This document shows positions 11,205 to 22,501 of a DNA stretch of 64,000 nt, one piece after another. A program made the position numbers and the translations under genes. Below the pieces are notes generated by a model that saw nothing but the letters and a program-made list of their open reading frames with translations, was not told the DNA's origin and did no database searches. The DNA lies in assembly GCA_900312665.1 (NCBI GenBank), contig ONZQ02000007.1, forward strand, positions 62,001 through 126,000, in the 5' to 3' direction. The stretch comes from Cephalotrichum gorgonifer. Lineage: Eukaryota; Ascomycota; Sordariomycetes; Microascales; Microascaceae. The number at the start of each line of letters is the position of its first letter. Position 1 is the first letter of the stretch.

Positions 11205-12418
11205 TCAGAATTCAAGTTTCTCGGCCCGGGTCCCCGCGCTTGTCTTGTCTGGCCCCTCCTCGCCTTCGACAGGTGGAAGGCTGAATTGCTCGATAAGCAG
11301 TCCTGCGGGCCCGCTCAACTTGAACGATAGGTTTGCATGGGAAGTGCCCGTTTGAGGCCCACTACCTCGTTCTTGGTAGATGGGCAATGAGTGGATGTTG
11401 AATAGGCCTTGGGTGCTGCCATGCTGGGGTGCCATGGCTAAGACCTGTAGTTCGAAAACGGCGTCCGAGAGAGTCTCTAGCCAACGTGTAATCCCAGACG
11501 CTCTGGGGTACAGCGATATCGGAAGTGTGATGACCGCAGAGGTTCGCTCGCTATGTCTCCGTAGCAGTGCCCTCAGCCCATGCATGAATCGAAGGATATC
11601 GCCCGGGAGGGAACAGACGGGGCTGTAGAGCGCGGGTGACATGAAGTTCGGGGCCACTATGCGGTGGACGATGCCCCGTGGCGATGTCTCGAGAGCCTCC
11701 GCAAGGGCAGAGAGGAACCCTTGCAGCAGGGATCCTCGAGGCGAGATGTCGCCGCCAGAGAATCCCTCGTCCCTACTCGGGGGCTGCGTGGTCACCGGGT
11801 ACGGAATCAATGCTCCACGGATGCTACTATTTTCGAGCCGTTTCGTCAAGTCAAATGAGTGGCAGAGGGGTTCAAGCAACGTAGCATTGTCGGTCTCGTT
11901 GTCTGTTTGAGTGATCGCCAGTTTTAGCGGTTACGAGAACAGTTTGACAGGGTGCGGGCGGTTGACGAACCTCCTTTACGAGACACCCCGTTGTCCAGCC
12001 TCTCATACCGCCACGCAATCTTCATCGAATCGGCCTTGTTACTCTGCCGTGGGGCAGGCGATTTTCCATTACTAGCCAGGCCAGGCAGATCTGCCTTCCA
12101 GGAGTCGCCATACCCGAGGACGTGGACGTGATGGCCCAGGACCAGCCCCTCGGCGGCATAGTATCGAGCCAGAACACCAGCAAAGTCTGTCGCGCCGGTC
12201 TCCTCAACCAGAACAGAGGTCCCAAGTGGGAGCCCGTTGTGCCCACCAAAGAAACGGTCCAATGACGCGGTGCCAGTCGAGACGATTGGACGGCCGTCTA
12301 CCGGGGACGGGCGAACACCCGCCGGCAGAAGCTCTTGGTCTGGTGTTTGCGGATTCGAGGGTTTGGAGAGCGGCCGGTGGGCGACTCCGATAACCGTACC
12401 CTTGCGCTGGAACCCCAT
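11205..12418 (-). CDS. ELP4: Elongator complex subunit Elp4 (PAXNEB)
   Basis: Elp4 forms the Elp4-5-6 ring of RecA-like ATPase folds in Elongator, needed for the cm5U/mcm5U wobble-uridine tRNA modifications. Exon 1 has GTASLDRFFGGHNGLPLGTS, VLVEETGATDFAGVLARYYA and HHVHVLGYGDSW. Exon 2 begins in NETDNATLLEPLCHSFDLTK and continues with the C-terminal domain. The acceptor at 11904-11903 is clear, with a CTAAAAC branch site. Two donors fit the frame: GTAAAG at 11979 or GTTCGT at 11970, so the products differ by three residues (378 or 381 aa). The gene is divergent from RPB8, with 319 nt between start codons. Confidence 0.94.
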
Positions 12419-12737
12419 CGTACTGGGAAGCCCCGGGTCAGGTCGAACGTTCTACTTGGGCCACTGGTGGAACTGCGTAATTAATGCTGCGAAATGTGGT
12501 CTCGTACGAAACTATGGTTTTTGAGGCACTGAACCAAGTATCGTTGGAGGGGCAAAGTGGGATATCCTTGTATCGAGGCCATGTACGTCACTTATGTAAG
12601 TCAGCCTCGCAAAAAAAAAAGTCCAGTCCACTCACTGGCGGTCTTCCTCGTGCGTGGATCCCGGGAATCGTCACAACTTCAAGGCATCCCACAGCGCCTC
12701 AATCGAACCACGACGGGGGTATTAAGGATATCACACC
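12419..12737. promoter_or_regulatory. Divergent ELP4/RPB8 promoter region
   Basis: Compact 319-nt region between the two start codons. It contains a run of A near 12611-12620 and no evident TATA box. It presumably carries both promoters. Confidence 0.5.
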
Positions 12738-13256
12738 ATGGCAAGCTCTAGCGGAGACGCGACCCTCTTTGAGGAGTCGTTCACCATTACGAACGTCGAC
12801 CAGTCGAAGTACGACCGAGTCGCGCGAATCTACGCAACGTCCACCGACAACCAGACAGTCATGTCTCTAGATATCAATACCGAGCTTTTCCCCTGCCAAG
12901 TCAGCGAGGGCCTCAGCGTCGTCTTGGCGACTTCGCTCGCTCTGGACGGCTCCAAGGAGGAGGAGAAGGGTTGGAAGGACACCGCCAAGGGTGGTCCCGC
13001 GGAGGCTAGCCTCGCCGACATGTTCGATTATGTCTGCCACGGCAAGATCTACAAGTTCGAGGATGGCGACGATGGCCAGACTATGTAGGCGACCCACCGC
13101 AAGGCGTTACTGCCGCTCGGCCCCTAATTGAATTGCTAACACAAGTACAGCAAGGCATACATCTCCTTCGGAGGTCTTCTCATGTCACTGGAGGGCCCGT
13201 ACAAGAAGCTCACGCCGCTAAGAGTTGAATACACGTATCTACTGGTGAAGAAATAG
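12738..13256 (+). CDS. RPB8: RNA polymerases I, II and III common subunit Rpb8
   Basis: Small OB-fold subunit shared by the three nuclear RNA polymerases. Two exons (12738-13084, 13151-13256) give 150 residues, the normal size. The start MASSSGDATLFEESFTITNV, the middle LFPCQVSEGLSVVLATSLAL and the C-terminal ISFGGLLMSLEGPYKKLTPL are all characteristic. The intron (13085-13150, 66 nt) has a GTAGGC donor and a TACAG acceptor with GCTAACAC as branch site. The ATG is in a good context (CACCATGG). Confidence 0.96.
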
Positions 13257-13411
13257 ACGATACGGCGATATGCATCACGCACGATCCTCGGTGGTACCTG
13301 GCGTGCAAAATCGGCGGTGGCGACCGTACATACCCCCGCGTCTATCATCTCAACAGCGGGCTCGTCGCCGCTTCTGTGGTGATGAAGCGACTCCCAGGCT
13401 GCCATGCTCAA

Positions 13412-14520
13412 TCAGTTTGTCCACCTCGTCCACGTCCCCGCTCCTTGCGGGCCAGGGAACGGTAGCGGCCGGTGGAGGTGCCGGTTAATCTCGTCGAAGT
13501 CTTCTTCGGTTTCCTTGGTGATAATGCCATGGCGTATGAAGAAGTCCAGCATCACCGAGGCGCAGTTAGGCTTAAATCGACCTCGGCCAAGTTCCTCCTT
13601 GATTTCCTCGACCGTGCAAAGATTAAATGATTCGACCTCGCCATCCTTAGGCTTCGGTATCACGTCGGCGGGGAGCTCTAGGTCATAAATCCATTCACAT
13701 TCGGGGCAAATAAGACCCGACTCTCCGCCCGAGCGTTCGTCCGTGATAGTGATGTATGTGACGGTCCCGCAAGGCACCGCATTTGAGCGGACCAGAGCCT
13801 CGGGGAGACTTGCTTCTTCGTCGGCCTCCCGGATGACGCATTCCAGTGGATCCTCGCCAGCCGTAAGGCCGCCCGCGACAGTGTTATCCAACATGCCCGG
13901 AAATGATGATTTAGTGGCAGCCCGAGTCGGGACCCAGATCTTCAGACCGTAGCTACTGTCCTTGCAGCGCACGAAGGCGGTTAGGTGGACACCGAACGTG
14001 TTGATCCCGAACAAGCCGCATGCCGCTCTCTCGATGTTGTAAGCAAGGTCGCTTTCGCTGCTGTATACAGGGAAGAGTTCGTTTCTCCATTTACTGAGGG
14101 CTGTAAAGGTTCGCTGCTCCCTCCAATAATCGGTGACCTTGGCGATTTTCTTGCTCCGATCCTCCTCCGCGGGCCCGGCAAATGCGGTGATTGTGCGGGT
14201 ATGCGGTTGTACCCCGACTTCTCCCCTTAATTCCTCTGGAAGGGCAGTAATCTGCTCCACCACCGCAGGGAGCATGAAGCCGACGGGCACGACGTTCCCT
14301 CTGTCGCTAACAACCCACGTGTAAAGGTGCTGGGTCGCCTCTTCATAGGCCGCAGGATCGGTTGTCTCATTTGGAAAGCTGCCATAGGCCGGTTAGTTTC
14401 CAAGGGGCCCGGGATGGCGGTATAGATGACGGGTGTGGCGTGTATGAGTACGAGGACGAGTACGAGTACTAACCTATCCGTTTCCTTCACCAATTCCAAG
14501 TTCGTTTTCGGTCGGGCCAT
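13412..14520 (-). CDS. Nudix hydrolase of the thiamine-pyrophosphokinase-related family (yeast YJR142W type)
   Basis: Two exons: 14520-14474 (MARPKTNLELVKETD) and 14378-13412, giving 337 residues. The N-terminal DUF4743-like domain is followed by the Nudix box around GGLTAGEDPLECVIREADEE, which has the G(x5)E(x7)RE-xx-EE spacing and so a complete Mg-binding helix. A downstream CPECEWIYDLELP segment matches the same family. Related proteins hydrolyse oxidised thiamine diphosphates, but the substrate here is inferred. The intron (14473-14379, 95 nt; GTTAGT donor, GGCAG acceptor) starts with GTACTCGTACTCGTCCTCG repeats. Without this exon the frame would begin only at a GTG, so the upstream exon is needed. 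It is convergent with RPB8 and divergent from OPI10. Confidence 0.9.
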
Positions 14521-14570
14521 GTTGAGTATGAGTATATGAGTAATGAGTATGACGAGTATGAGTACCAGGG
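14440..14570. repeat. Degenerate GAGTAC/GAGTAT microsatellite around the Nudix start codon
   Basis: GAGTACGAG, GACGAGTACGAGTACT and GAGTATGAGTATATGAGTA units flank the 47-nt first exon on both sides: the 5' end of intron 1 and the leader. Similar units recur widely in the window's intergenic DNA. Confidence 0.8.
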
Positions 14571-14885
14571 CTAGTGCCTCAGCGATAATATTGGTTGGTT
14601 GCAGGAGGAATGAAGGGGGCAGCCTGGTGGTGGGGGCGGTCCAAATCCAAGTGCTCGTACATTTGTACAAACCGAGAGACAAGAGATCTCACCCATGCCC
14701 CACCTTTTTGCTAGATACACACGAGGATTGTCTCCATCCATTGGCCTATGACGCTAACTGACCTCAACCTTTCAAACGCTCCAAAGACCATATACTACAT
14801 TCTCACGGACGAGCTCAACACTCTCTCCCCCTCTTCTCCAACTACCTCCTCTATTCAACCAGCCAAAGAACGTACTACGGCCAGT
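14521..14885. promoter_or_regulatory. Divergent Nudix/OPI10 promoter region
   Basis: 365 nt between start codons. The Nudix-proximal end holds GAGTATGAGTA repeats. The OPI10-proximal part is CT-rich with several in-frame upstream codons that I treat as leader. Confidence 0.5.
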
Positions 14886-15506
14886 ATGTCCGCGTCGGCT
14901 TTCGGCATCATTCCAACGGGTTGCCCCGTCATCACCGAGCCCGCATCGGTGCCCTCTCCCACATCTTTCCTTTACACGCTTCCGAGCAACAAGTCGTTCT
15001 CTCACGTCGTAATATTCCTCCTGCCCGGCGTCGTCTTGCCCCCCGATACCGCAGCTGCCATCTATTTGACCACACTGAAAGATGCAACGGCTGCGTCCTC
15101 CTCGGGCCAGACACCCAATTTCAAGTTCCTCGGGGGTATAGGTCCCGGGAAAGAGAGCTCCGTGTTCAAAATCACCAATCGTTCGGAGGGCTCCTCCACG
15201 GACACGCCCAGTGCTGGGTCCGAACTGGTCATCGGGGTCTCCATTGAGCCCGCTGCCTCGGTGGCCAGCCGCATAATGGAGCTGCCGGCCTCTAAGCCCT
15301 CTCCACCTGCAAGCACCTCGAGTCCTCCGGCCGTAGTCTTGGCGCAGAAGATCATTCAAAGCGCCTTCAACTTCCTTGCAAGCTTTAGCGGCACTGCTGG
15401 CCCGGGTCAGGTTGAAGTAGTACCTCTGAAGGCTTTTGAAGGGTGGTGGCGCAAATACGAAGGACGCCTGAGATCCGACCCTACGTTCCTAGAGAGAGAC
15501 GGATGA
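14886..15506 (+). CDS. OPI10: Hikeshi/OPI10 family protein (Hsp70 nuclear import carrier)
   Basis: Homologue of human Hikeshi, which imports Hsp70 into the nucleus during heat stress; yeast OPI10 affects inositol regulation. Single exon, 206 residues. The N-terminal domain has AFGIIPTGCPVITEPA, SFSHVVIFLLPGVVLPPDTA and FKFLGGIGPGKESSVFKI, all family hallmarks. The C-terminal helical part has AQKIIQSAFNFLASF and VEVVPLKAFEGWWRKYE. The open frame extends 46 codons upstream to an ATG at 14748, but the family N-terminus starts at MSASAFGII, so I chose 14886. It is convergent with YND1 (258 nt). Confidence 0.92.
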   Translation: MSASAFGIIPTGCPVITEPASVPSPTSFLYTLPSNKSFSHVVIFLLPGVVLPPDTAAAIYLTTLKDATAASSSGQTPNFKFLGGIGPGKESSVFKITNRSEGSSTDTPSAGSELVIGVSIEPAASVASRIMELPASKPSPPASTSSPPAVVLAQKIIQSAFNFLASFSGTAGPGQVEVVPLKAFEGWWRKYEGRLRSDPTFLERDG

Positions 15507-15764
15507 ATGCTGTAGAGACTATGTCTAGATCGTCATAGAAACCAGGTGTGTACATAGCCCTCGCCGAGCCAGCCGGAGATTGTGCCCATTCGTAGGACTA
15601 ACCAGGGGAGCGTGTATGCAGTACAATCTATACGCCAGCGTTCATACCTAATCTGTCAACACCTCAATACGCCTTCAGACCTCATTCCTGATATGCTGAC
15701 CAAAATGTGTCGTATCACATGGCTGCCTTCTTTCACCGAACTCTTGCACGTGCATTATCATCAT

Positions 15765-17905
15765 TCAAAACTCCCGCGACATGGATGCTAAAGGACTCAT
15801 CGCCCTGGTAGGGCTACCCGCCCGACTCCTCCTCCCCGCGTTCAGCATCTGGGCTGAGCGAGTTAGTCTGTCCCTACTCTCTGTTCTCACAACCAACCCA
15901 CTTCGGTCAATAGATGCATCCACGGCCCTATCGTCAGCCCGCGCACTCCCATCCTTGAATGTGCGCAGGCCCAAGGATGGTGCCGGCTCCTGCGCTCTAG
16001 AATCGTCCGAGTCGTCCGAGTTGAAATCAGCAGAACCAAATTCTCCACGCGACCCTTCTTCTAGTATCCGGTCATAGGTAACAGAGGGATCTCGTCCAAA
16101 GAGTTTCCTCGACAAGTTTGTGGCCCATTTCATCACCCCGCTACCACTCGAGCGTCGACGCCGACGCGACGTGGGGCCAAACTTCCTGTATAGTCTCCCT
16201 CGTCCCTCTCGGCCACATACCAGCAGCAACAGAAGTACGAGACCAACCAGAGCAAGTGCCATGACGACGAGTCTCGGCCCCGCACGGGCTGCCTTCTCTG
16301 ATATTGTGTCAGCTCCGTCAACGGGGGTCGTCCATTGCGATGGCCCCCAGCGTTCGAAGTCTGCCGCGATCCCAGCTACATTGCTGCCAATCCCGACCGG
16401 CAACGAGGCGTCTGTTGGAAGTATCTGGCCGGACACGTAAAGGAGCATGGCACCTAATGTCCAGCTGAACTCTGTCCCGTGAATCTTGTTGATAGGCATG
16501 AAAGCATCCAAATTTCCTTCTTGGGCGTCTTGGGCTGTTTCGTTCAAGGCATCTGGCCGGCTCGTGTCTGATAGGGTCATGGGAACGCCGATACCCTTGT
16601 ACAGTACATTGATCATCCACGACGCTTTGAAGCACGCGTCCTGGGCATCCTGTAACTTTCGGGCACTATCCTTCTTTCGGGGTAATATACCTCGTTGGAT
16701 CTCGGCCCAGTCCTGGCCGCAGAAGTGGTCGACATTCTCCTTGTAGCTCGCCAAATCATAGGGCTTATCCCCCGGGCTGGAGAACACGCCGTGGGTGACG
16801 TGCCAGTACTCCGATACGCCGACAAAACGGGTGACGTCAAAGTCTATTGCCGGTGCGTGCTGGCCGTTAAAGAGACAGGGGCTGTCTTCACACAAGGCGT
16901 CTTTCCGAAGGAGTGGGTACGTCTGGTTCAGGCACTCCTCAAAGTCACCCGTGCCCACCAGAGTGTGCTCCCCGGGCGGGATGGCGTCAAGAGCTACTAG
17001 ATCGCCGGTAAAGGTTGTCCTCAGCCCTTTCGGCATGCAGGGGTCCGGGAGAACGTCGGTACCGTTCGTCGAGTACCGGTCTTCCAGGGCCTCGACGTAT
17101 CTTTGCCGAGCAACGTTTGCGCCGAACCCCAGGAAGGAATCGGAAAATACCTTGTATTCGCTTGCCGCCCCGCCCACGTTGCGCAGGCGCACGAGCTTTA
17201 GGTTATCCCAATGCACTGCGGCTTCCGTGGCATTGGGTGCGAAGACAATCTGCGTAGACGCTCCTCCCATATCGAGGAACCCATAGGTGTCCTGGCGAGC
17301 CCCGTCATCGGCGTCCGTCGCCTGGTCAAACCCCCCCAGTAGGTAGTTGGCCGCCAGCCAGCCGTAAAGCCCCTCTGTCTCGCCCGGTATGACTCGGATA
17401 TGGCGCTCGCAGTCCGGGAGGTGGAAGCGGGTATTCTGGCGCAGATATTCGCATGTCTGCTGCAGGAGTGCCGCACGCGGGGCCTCGGGGACTAGTCGCA
17501 TGCCAGCGGTGGCCATGACAAATATGGGGGTATCTGGTATTTTTTTCGCCGGGATTTCGGCCATCGCGGCGTCGATGAGGGGCTGTAGATAGTCTCCAAC
17601 ATCGGTGGGGTGGTCGGCCAATTCTGATATGCCGGGGCGCGTCTTTTCCACCTTTGCCAACTTCAACTTCGGCAACGACGCCAGGTCTTTCGTGCTGTGG
17701 TCATGAGGGACCGTCGACTCGTTCGTCCACTTGTAGATGTGGGCTCTGGTCCCTGAGGACCCGGCGTCGAATATGACACCCCATTGCCCTGTATGATTTG
17801 AGGATTAGCGAGGCGCGCCCAGCAAGATAGCACAAGGAGTATAGCCAGCACGGGGAGAATATAGGCTTGGGAGGCAGAGCAGTACTACATACAATCACGT
17901 CCCAT
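15765..17905 (-). CDS. YND1: Golgi apyrase Ynd1 (GDA1/CD39 nucleoside di/triphosphatase)
   Basis: Golgi enzyme that hydrolyses GDP/UDP released by glycosyltransferases, allowing nucleotide-sugar antiport; a functional partner of mannosyltransferases such as ANP1. Exon 1 is only 13 nt (ATG GGA CGT GAT T, 17905-17893); the intron 17892-17789 (104 nt, GTATGT donor, TACAG acceptor) joins it to exon 2. Product: 678 residues. Apyrase conserved regions: VIFDAGSSGTRAHIYKW (ACR1), MATAGMRLV (ACR2), GETEGLYGWLAANYLLGG (ACR3), LDMGGASTQIVF (ACR4) and EFSWTLGAML (ACR5). Near residue 510 a membrane span (VVMALALVGLVLLLLLVCG) is followed by a basic, serine-rich cytosolic tail. This topology (catalytic domain first, C-terminal anchor) is that of Ynd1 rather than Gda1. 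Without the tiny exon there is no ATG before ACR1. Confidence 0.94.
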
Positions 17906-18454
17906 GGCATGGGTATGCAGGTTATTAAACGGCTGCTGACCGGGATGCAATTATGCCTGCCCCACGAGGATAGGAGAAGTTGATACGGAACGCGACGCAA
18001 ACCAATTATCCCGTGGCGATGGTCCGTTTCAAGCTAGCATGTGCAAGAAGGCAATAAACCCGTATATTCTAGTAACAACCATATGTACAAACAAACTACT
18101 CGTGTATTCTAGTAGTGGAGAAAATTCAATTAGTAGGTATAGTGGCGGCAAGTGGCGGCGGGTGGAGGCAAAACGATATGGAGCTATTCCGGCATTGACA
18201 GGTGGTCGCATGTGTACATACATAAACAAGTAGTTGCATTTACAGGTTGAGTCGCGATTACTGAAACTGAGCTGATGGTGTGTTCTGTGACATCGCTTGC
18301 ATAACACCACTAAGCCCAGCTCTTTCAACAGTCTACTTCACTGGCCATCTATCTATCTCATCAACCATCCACATCGTCACATGTTCGCTTGTTTACCCCC
18401 CGTCCCCTTCAACAACCAGGCCCTCTGTTAAGTTCTCCTTCTGGCACCGGTCCA
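17906..18454. other. Intergenic: divergent promoter region of YND1 and the HNH-like gene
   Basis: AT-rich around 18050-18250 with a TATTCTAGTA motif occurring twice (near 18063 and 18111). No gene seen. Confidence 0.55.
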
Positions 18455-19593
18455 ATGGATCATGCAACAGCCCTAGATCGATCAGAGCCTAGCTTGGTTG
18501 ATCAATTCCTTAGGGCCGCTAACACCAAGCTGGTCTTAGTGCGCCAAGCCCTAGCAGCGATCGCTGCAGACCCCGTCACGACAGAACCAATCACGGATTA
18601 CATCCCAGATATAGATGAACGCTGCCACTTCTTCCGAGAGCTACTGCAGATTAACGAGGAGAATGGTTCGTCATTAGGACTAAGCGCGGCCATTTTGGGT
18701 TTTATTCTGATTGCCCCAATCTCTGAAATCAGAACATGGACATTGGCCGCAGTCCGGGAAGCTCCCCAACCGATCGTTATGCTGATTGGCATGGACTATT
18801 GTGCCCCCTTCTCATTGAGATCATGCATGTCTCTCCATCGCTCTATTTTACCACCTTTAGCTAACACTTCTTGAGACCTTTCGAAAGGTGGTCGTCGGGG
18901 AGAGCAGCCACAACCAACACCACCACTTCAGACGGCACCTCCGCCGGTATCGGGTTCTTCTAGCCCTGGCAAGGACATAATAAGAGGCAGTGGCGTTGCG
19001 GCTGCCAAAACACGGGACGGATATACGTGTCTCTTCACAGGGTCCAGCGATCCTGCGGCGGCGCACATATTCCCATTTTCCGCAAGCGCTAGAAAAGACT
19101 TCGATACCTGAACGAAATCCTCCTATGCTTCTGGGGCGCCGAGAAATGCATGGCCTGGCGTAGGTGTTATGAAGACCCCAGCATTACTCAATCCGCCAAG
19201 AACTACATCTCGATGAACCACCAGCTCCGTTTCTGGCTTGAGAGTGCCAAGTTTGCGTTGAAACCTCTTCGCCAGACCAATAATGAAATCGTTGTTCAAT
19301 GGCACTGGCTAAGGAAGTCTACCCTCACCCCACGAGCAAATATCGCCCAGGCGCAAGACATTCTAGTCGACGCTGGAGTTGCAGGCCAGAATTGGGGTGA
19401 AAACCTGGCGTACCGTCCAAGCGGTGTTCCTATCAAGACAGGCCAAACCTTTGTCATCCGCGCCGAGGACCCAGATACTCTGCCCAGTTTCGAGCTTTTG
19501 GAACTGCAGTGGAACCTCCTCCGGGTTGCCGCCATCTGCGGAGCGGGGGAGGCCACCGACGAGGATTACGAATCGGACTACGAATCGGACTGA
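18455..19593 (+). pseudogene. HNH-nuclease-domain protein, open frame disrupted by a one-base shift
   Basis: Resembles a common family of mould proteins with an HNH_2-type domain, of unknown function. From ATG 18455 the frame reads SLVDQFLRAANTKLVLVRQA and YIPDIDERCHFFRELLQI up to a TGA at 18872-18874. The same frame resumes beyond it with KTRDGYTCLFTGSSDPAAAH and IFPFSASARKDFD. At about 19107 one base is missing: the reading continues one frame back as YLNEILLCFWGAEKCMAWRR and runs to the stop at 19591-19593 (HQLRFWLESAKFALKPLRQT). The TGA could be removed by a 75-nt intron (18801-18875, branch CTAAC, AG end); the later shift cannot be explained by an intron. Either this is a decaying gene or the assembly lost a base. 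The Cys/His pair of the HNH core (C...AAHIF) is intact. Confidence 0.6.
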
Positions 19594-20594
19594 GACATTG
19601 CGTTGGACCTGGGAGGTTCATCGACCCAAGAGTAGAGCAAGACTTTGTATGGCTCGGAAGAGGAATCGCAGTATCAAGGCTCAGCGACCTCGATGCCGCC
19701 AATTACGGAAATGGTTGGGGGTACATGCAGCGTCCCCACCACCCCGTCCCCAAAAGTCCCAAAAACTACATGCATATATGTGCTATTATTATGTGGAATA
19801 CAGTAAGTGCATGGCCTGGGGAAACGTGGGAAGCAGGACCAGCCCATAACCCCCGAGCCAGCCTCTAAACCTAATGATACGATCAGCCATCTAGGCCGAA
19901 TTAGATCGCTGCAGGGAATGGACTACTCGCTTGTCAAAAATGAATTAGGTGCCTCGCCGCCCACACGCCCGCCCTCTACACTGCAAGGACGTGCATCACG
20001 AACACAAATGCACTTGTGATAAGGGGCCAACGGGCTCATTTGTGGCAGAGGTCCCTCATATCATGTAATGGTAGCTCCGCAGCTGCTATGTCCGGCGGAC
20101 TGGCGTTGCCGGGGCGAGCTGGCAGGAGAGAATGGTGGCTTCTACGGAGCCAGAGCCGGAATTAAACGCTGAGCAAGGCGTTACCTATCCTGCTGCCGTG
20201 CAGGCAAATGCGGAGCAGCATGGACCGGGCATGCAGAGCGATACCCATTACGTTCAGAGTTGTGCTGATCATTGGCTAGGATGTGGTTCGACCCGGCTCG
20301 GGGATCCGTTCTCGAAGAAGCATGGTTGGGCCTATTATTGATTTCTGCTGTCTAATATTGTTCAGCTGCCTATGATCAACGGAGGAATGGGGAGATACTT
20401 TGAAGCCGTGTTCCTTGTTCTTATGTATGTAGTACAAGTATTGCGGTTCTCGGCACTTCCAATGACTAGATTCCTTGTTTCTCTCTCTGATCCAGCCGTC
20501 TGTCCGCATATGCTTCTTCTCATCGCTCTTCACCGACACCTGCTTCTGTTTCTCTGCCTGCACTTCTTCAACCAGTTACCTCTGAAACAGAGTC
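19594..20594. other. Intergenic: HNH 3' flank and promoter of the sugar transporter
   Basis: 1 kb with short open frames such as one from 20132 to 20341, which lacks any recognisable motif. The 300 nt before the MFS start are T/C-rich. Nothing else seen. Confidence 0.5.
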
Positions 20595-22501
20595 ATGGCA
20601 GTCAGCAAGGGGCGCGAGACTTCCATCCGGGACAACTGGAAATGTATCCTCATATGCCTCGCCATGTCCATGGCTAACTGCCAGTACGGGTACGACACCG
20701 CGACGATCTCCGGCTTCCAGGTAAAGTGCAGCTTCCCCTCCCCCCTCCTTTGTCGCAGAGCACACATGCGGTCTGCAGAGGGCGTGGGCTTACACAAGCC
20801 CCAAATACCAAGGCCATGGTCGGGTTCCTGCAAGTCTACGGCTACGAGGACAGCGAGTCCCCGACAGGCTGGAACATTGCGACGGTTCCACAGCAGCTCA
20901 TTAGCTCGTTCCTAAACGTCGGCACGATCGTCGGGGTGATCCTCACCGCCACGTGGGCCAAGTATTACGGCCGCAAGCCGGCCATATGGCTGGCGTCCCT
21001 AATATCATTCGTCGCCGCGGGGCTCCAGGTCGGCACGACGAGCCTCGCGGGCCTCTACGTCGGCCGCATCCTCATAGGCGTCTCGAACGGCTTCTTCATC
21101 ACCTTCGCGAACGTCTACACCGCCGAGGTCAGCCCCGCCCACTTACGGGGTGCCATCGTCTCCCTATTCGGCATATGGGTGAGCATCGGGAGCATCCTGG
21201 GAGCTGTGGCGAATAACTCCACCAAGGACTTCCTCAGCAAGCTCTCGTACCAGATCCCGATCGCCAGCCTCTTCATAATCCCCACGGTCCTCTCCGTCGT
21301 AATCTTCTTCATCCCCGAATCCCCTCGGTGGCTCCTGGTGCAGAACCGACCAGACGAGGCGAAGAGGGCCCTCGAGGAGCTCAGGGGCGACTCGTTCCGG
21401 GGCTGCCGGGAGCTGCTGGAGGAGGAGTTCGAGGAGATGAAGCAGGGAATCCAGGAGGAGAAGGACCTGGGCTCGAGGTCGTCGGTGAGGGATATGTTCA
21501 GGTGTACCGACCTGCGCCGCACGCTCATCTGCTTCGGCGTCATCTTGACCCACTCCTCCTCCGGTCTATGGCTCATCATCGCCTATGGTGTAAGTTCTTT
21601 TATTGTTTATTTCCGTCCACGAGCGGGGAGGCATATTTTTTTGTATCAACATCCCGGGCTCACTGATTTCGTCTGCAGACCTTCTTCTTCCAGATGGCCG
21701 GCGTCGAGAAGCCCTTCCTGACCACGATCGTCAAGAGCGTCAGTGGTCTCGTCGGGGTGTGCGTTGGCATCTTCCTGGCACAAAAGTTCATGGGCCGCCG
21801 GTCCATGATGCTCCTCGGCCACTCCGTCTCGGTGCTGTGCATGCTGGGCATTGCCGTCGCCGACACCGTCGCCCCGCAAAGCAAGGGCGCCGGGACGGCC
21901 ATCGTGGCCTGCGCTCTCATATACTACGCCTTCTACAACGGCTTCTCGGGGGCCCTCAGCTGGCCCATCAGCTCGGAGCTGGTGAGCTCACGCCTGCGCG
22001 TCCTGACCATCGGCTCTGGCACGGGCATAAACTACGTCTTCGCTTGTAAGTTCTACCGAGCATCACCGGCGTTGCGTGAAGAGACTGCAATAGGACCCAC
22101 TCCAAACCTGAACTGGAAATCGCCTCTGACACCGTCCGTTGAAACACATAGGGCTCACATCATTCACCGCACCGTACTTCATCAACAAGGAGAATCTGAA
22201 CTGGGGCGCTAGATACGCCTACATATGGGCAGGTTCAAACCTCGCGACACTTGGTAAGTTTCGTCTCACGTTTGTGCTTGGGCCGGTCCCGAGGTGCGAG
22301 GTGGTGCTGATGGTCCATCCGCGCGTAGTTTTCCTCTACTTCTTCCTCCCGGAGATGAAGGGCCGGACATTAGAGGAGCTCGACGAACTTTTCCAGAACC
22401 GCGTCTCCGTACGGGACTTCCCCACATACCAGTGCAACTCCTCGGAAAGGGCGAAGGAGCGGGCGAGGAACACGGCCGAGAAGGTTGTTGAAAGTGTTTA
22501 G
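20595..22501 (+). CDS. MFS sugar transporter (sugar porter family, hexose/alpha-glucoside permease-like)
   Basis: Twelve-span plasma-membrane proton/sugar symporter of the sugar porter family. Five exons (20595-20720, 20813-21589, 21679-22045, 22152-22253, 22329-22501) give 514 residues; all four introns are GT/AG and phase-consistent. Motifs: start with MANCQYGYDTATISGFQ in the first span, WAKYYGRKPA (loop 2-3), YVGRILIGVSNGFFITFANV, EVSPAHLRGA, FIPESPRWLL (PESPR signature), QKFMGRRSMML (loop 8-9) and FFLPEMKGRTLEELDELF (PETKGR-like C-terminal signature). The 'YGYDTATISGFQAM' start is usual for mould hexose, maltose or cellobiose-type permeases; the substrate cannot be told from sequence. 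It is convergent with CPC1. Confidence 0.92.

Noticed and set aside
20132..20341. Open frame upstream of the sugar transporter
   Set aside because: No motif or splice partner; better read as promoter.
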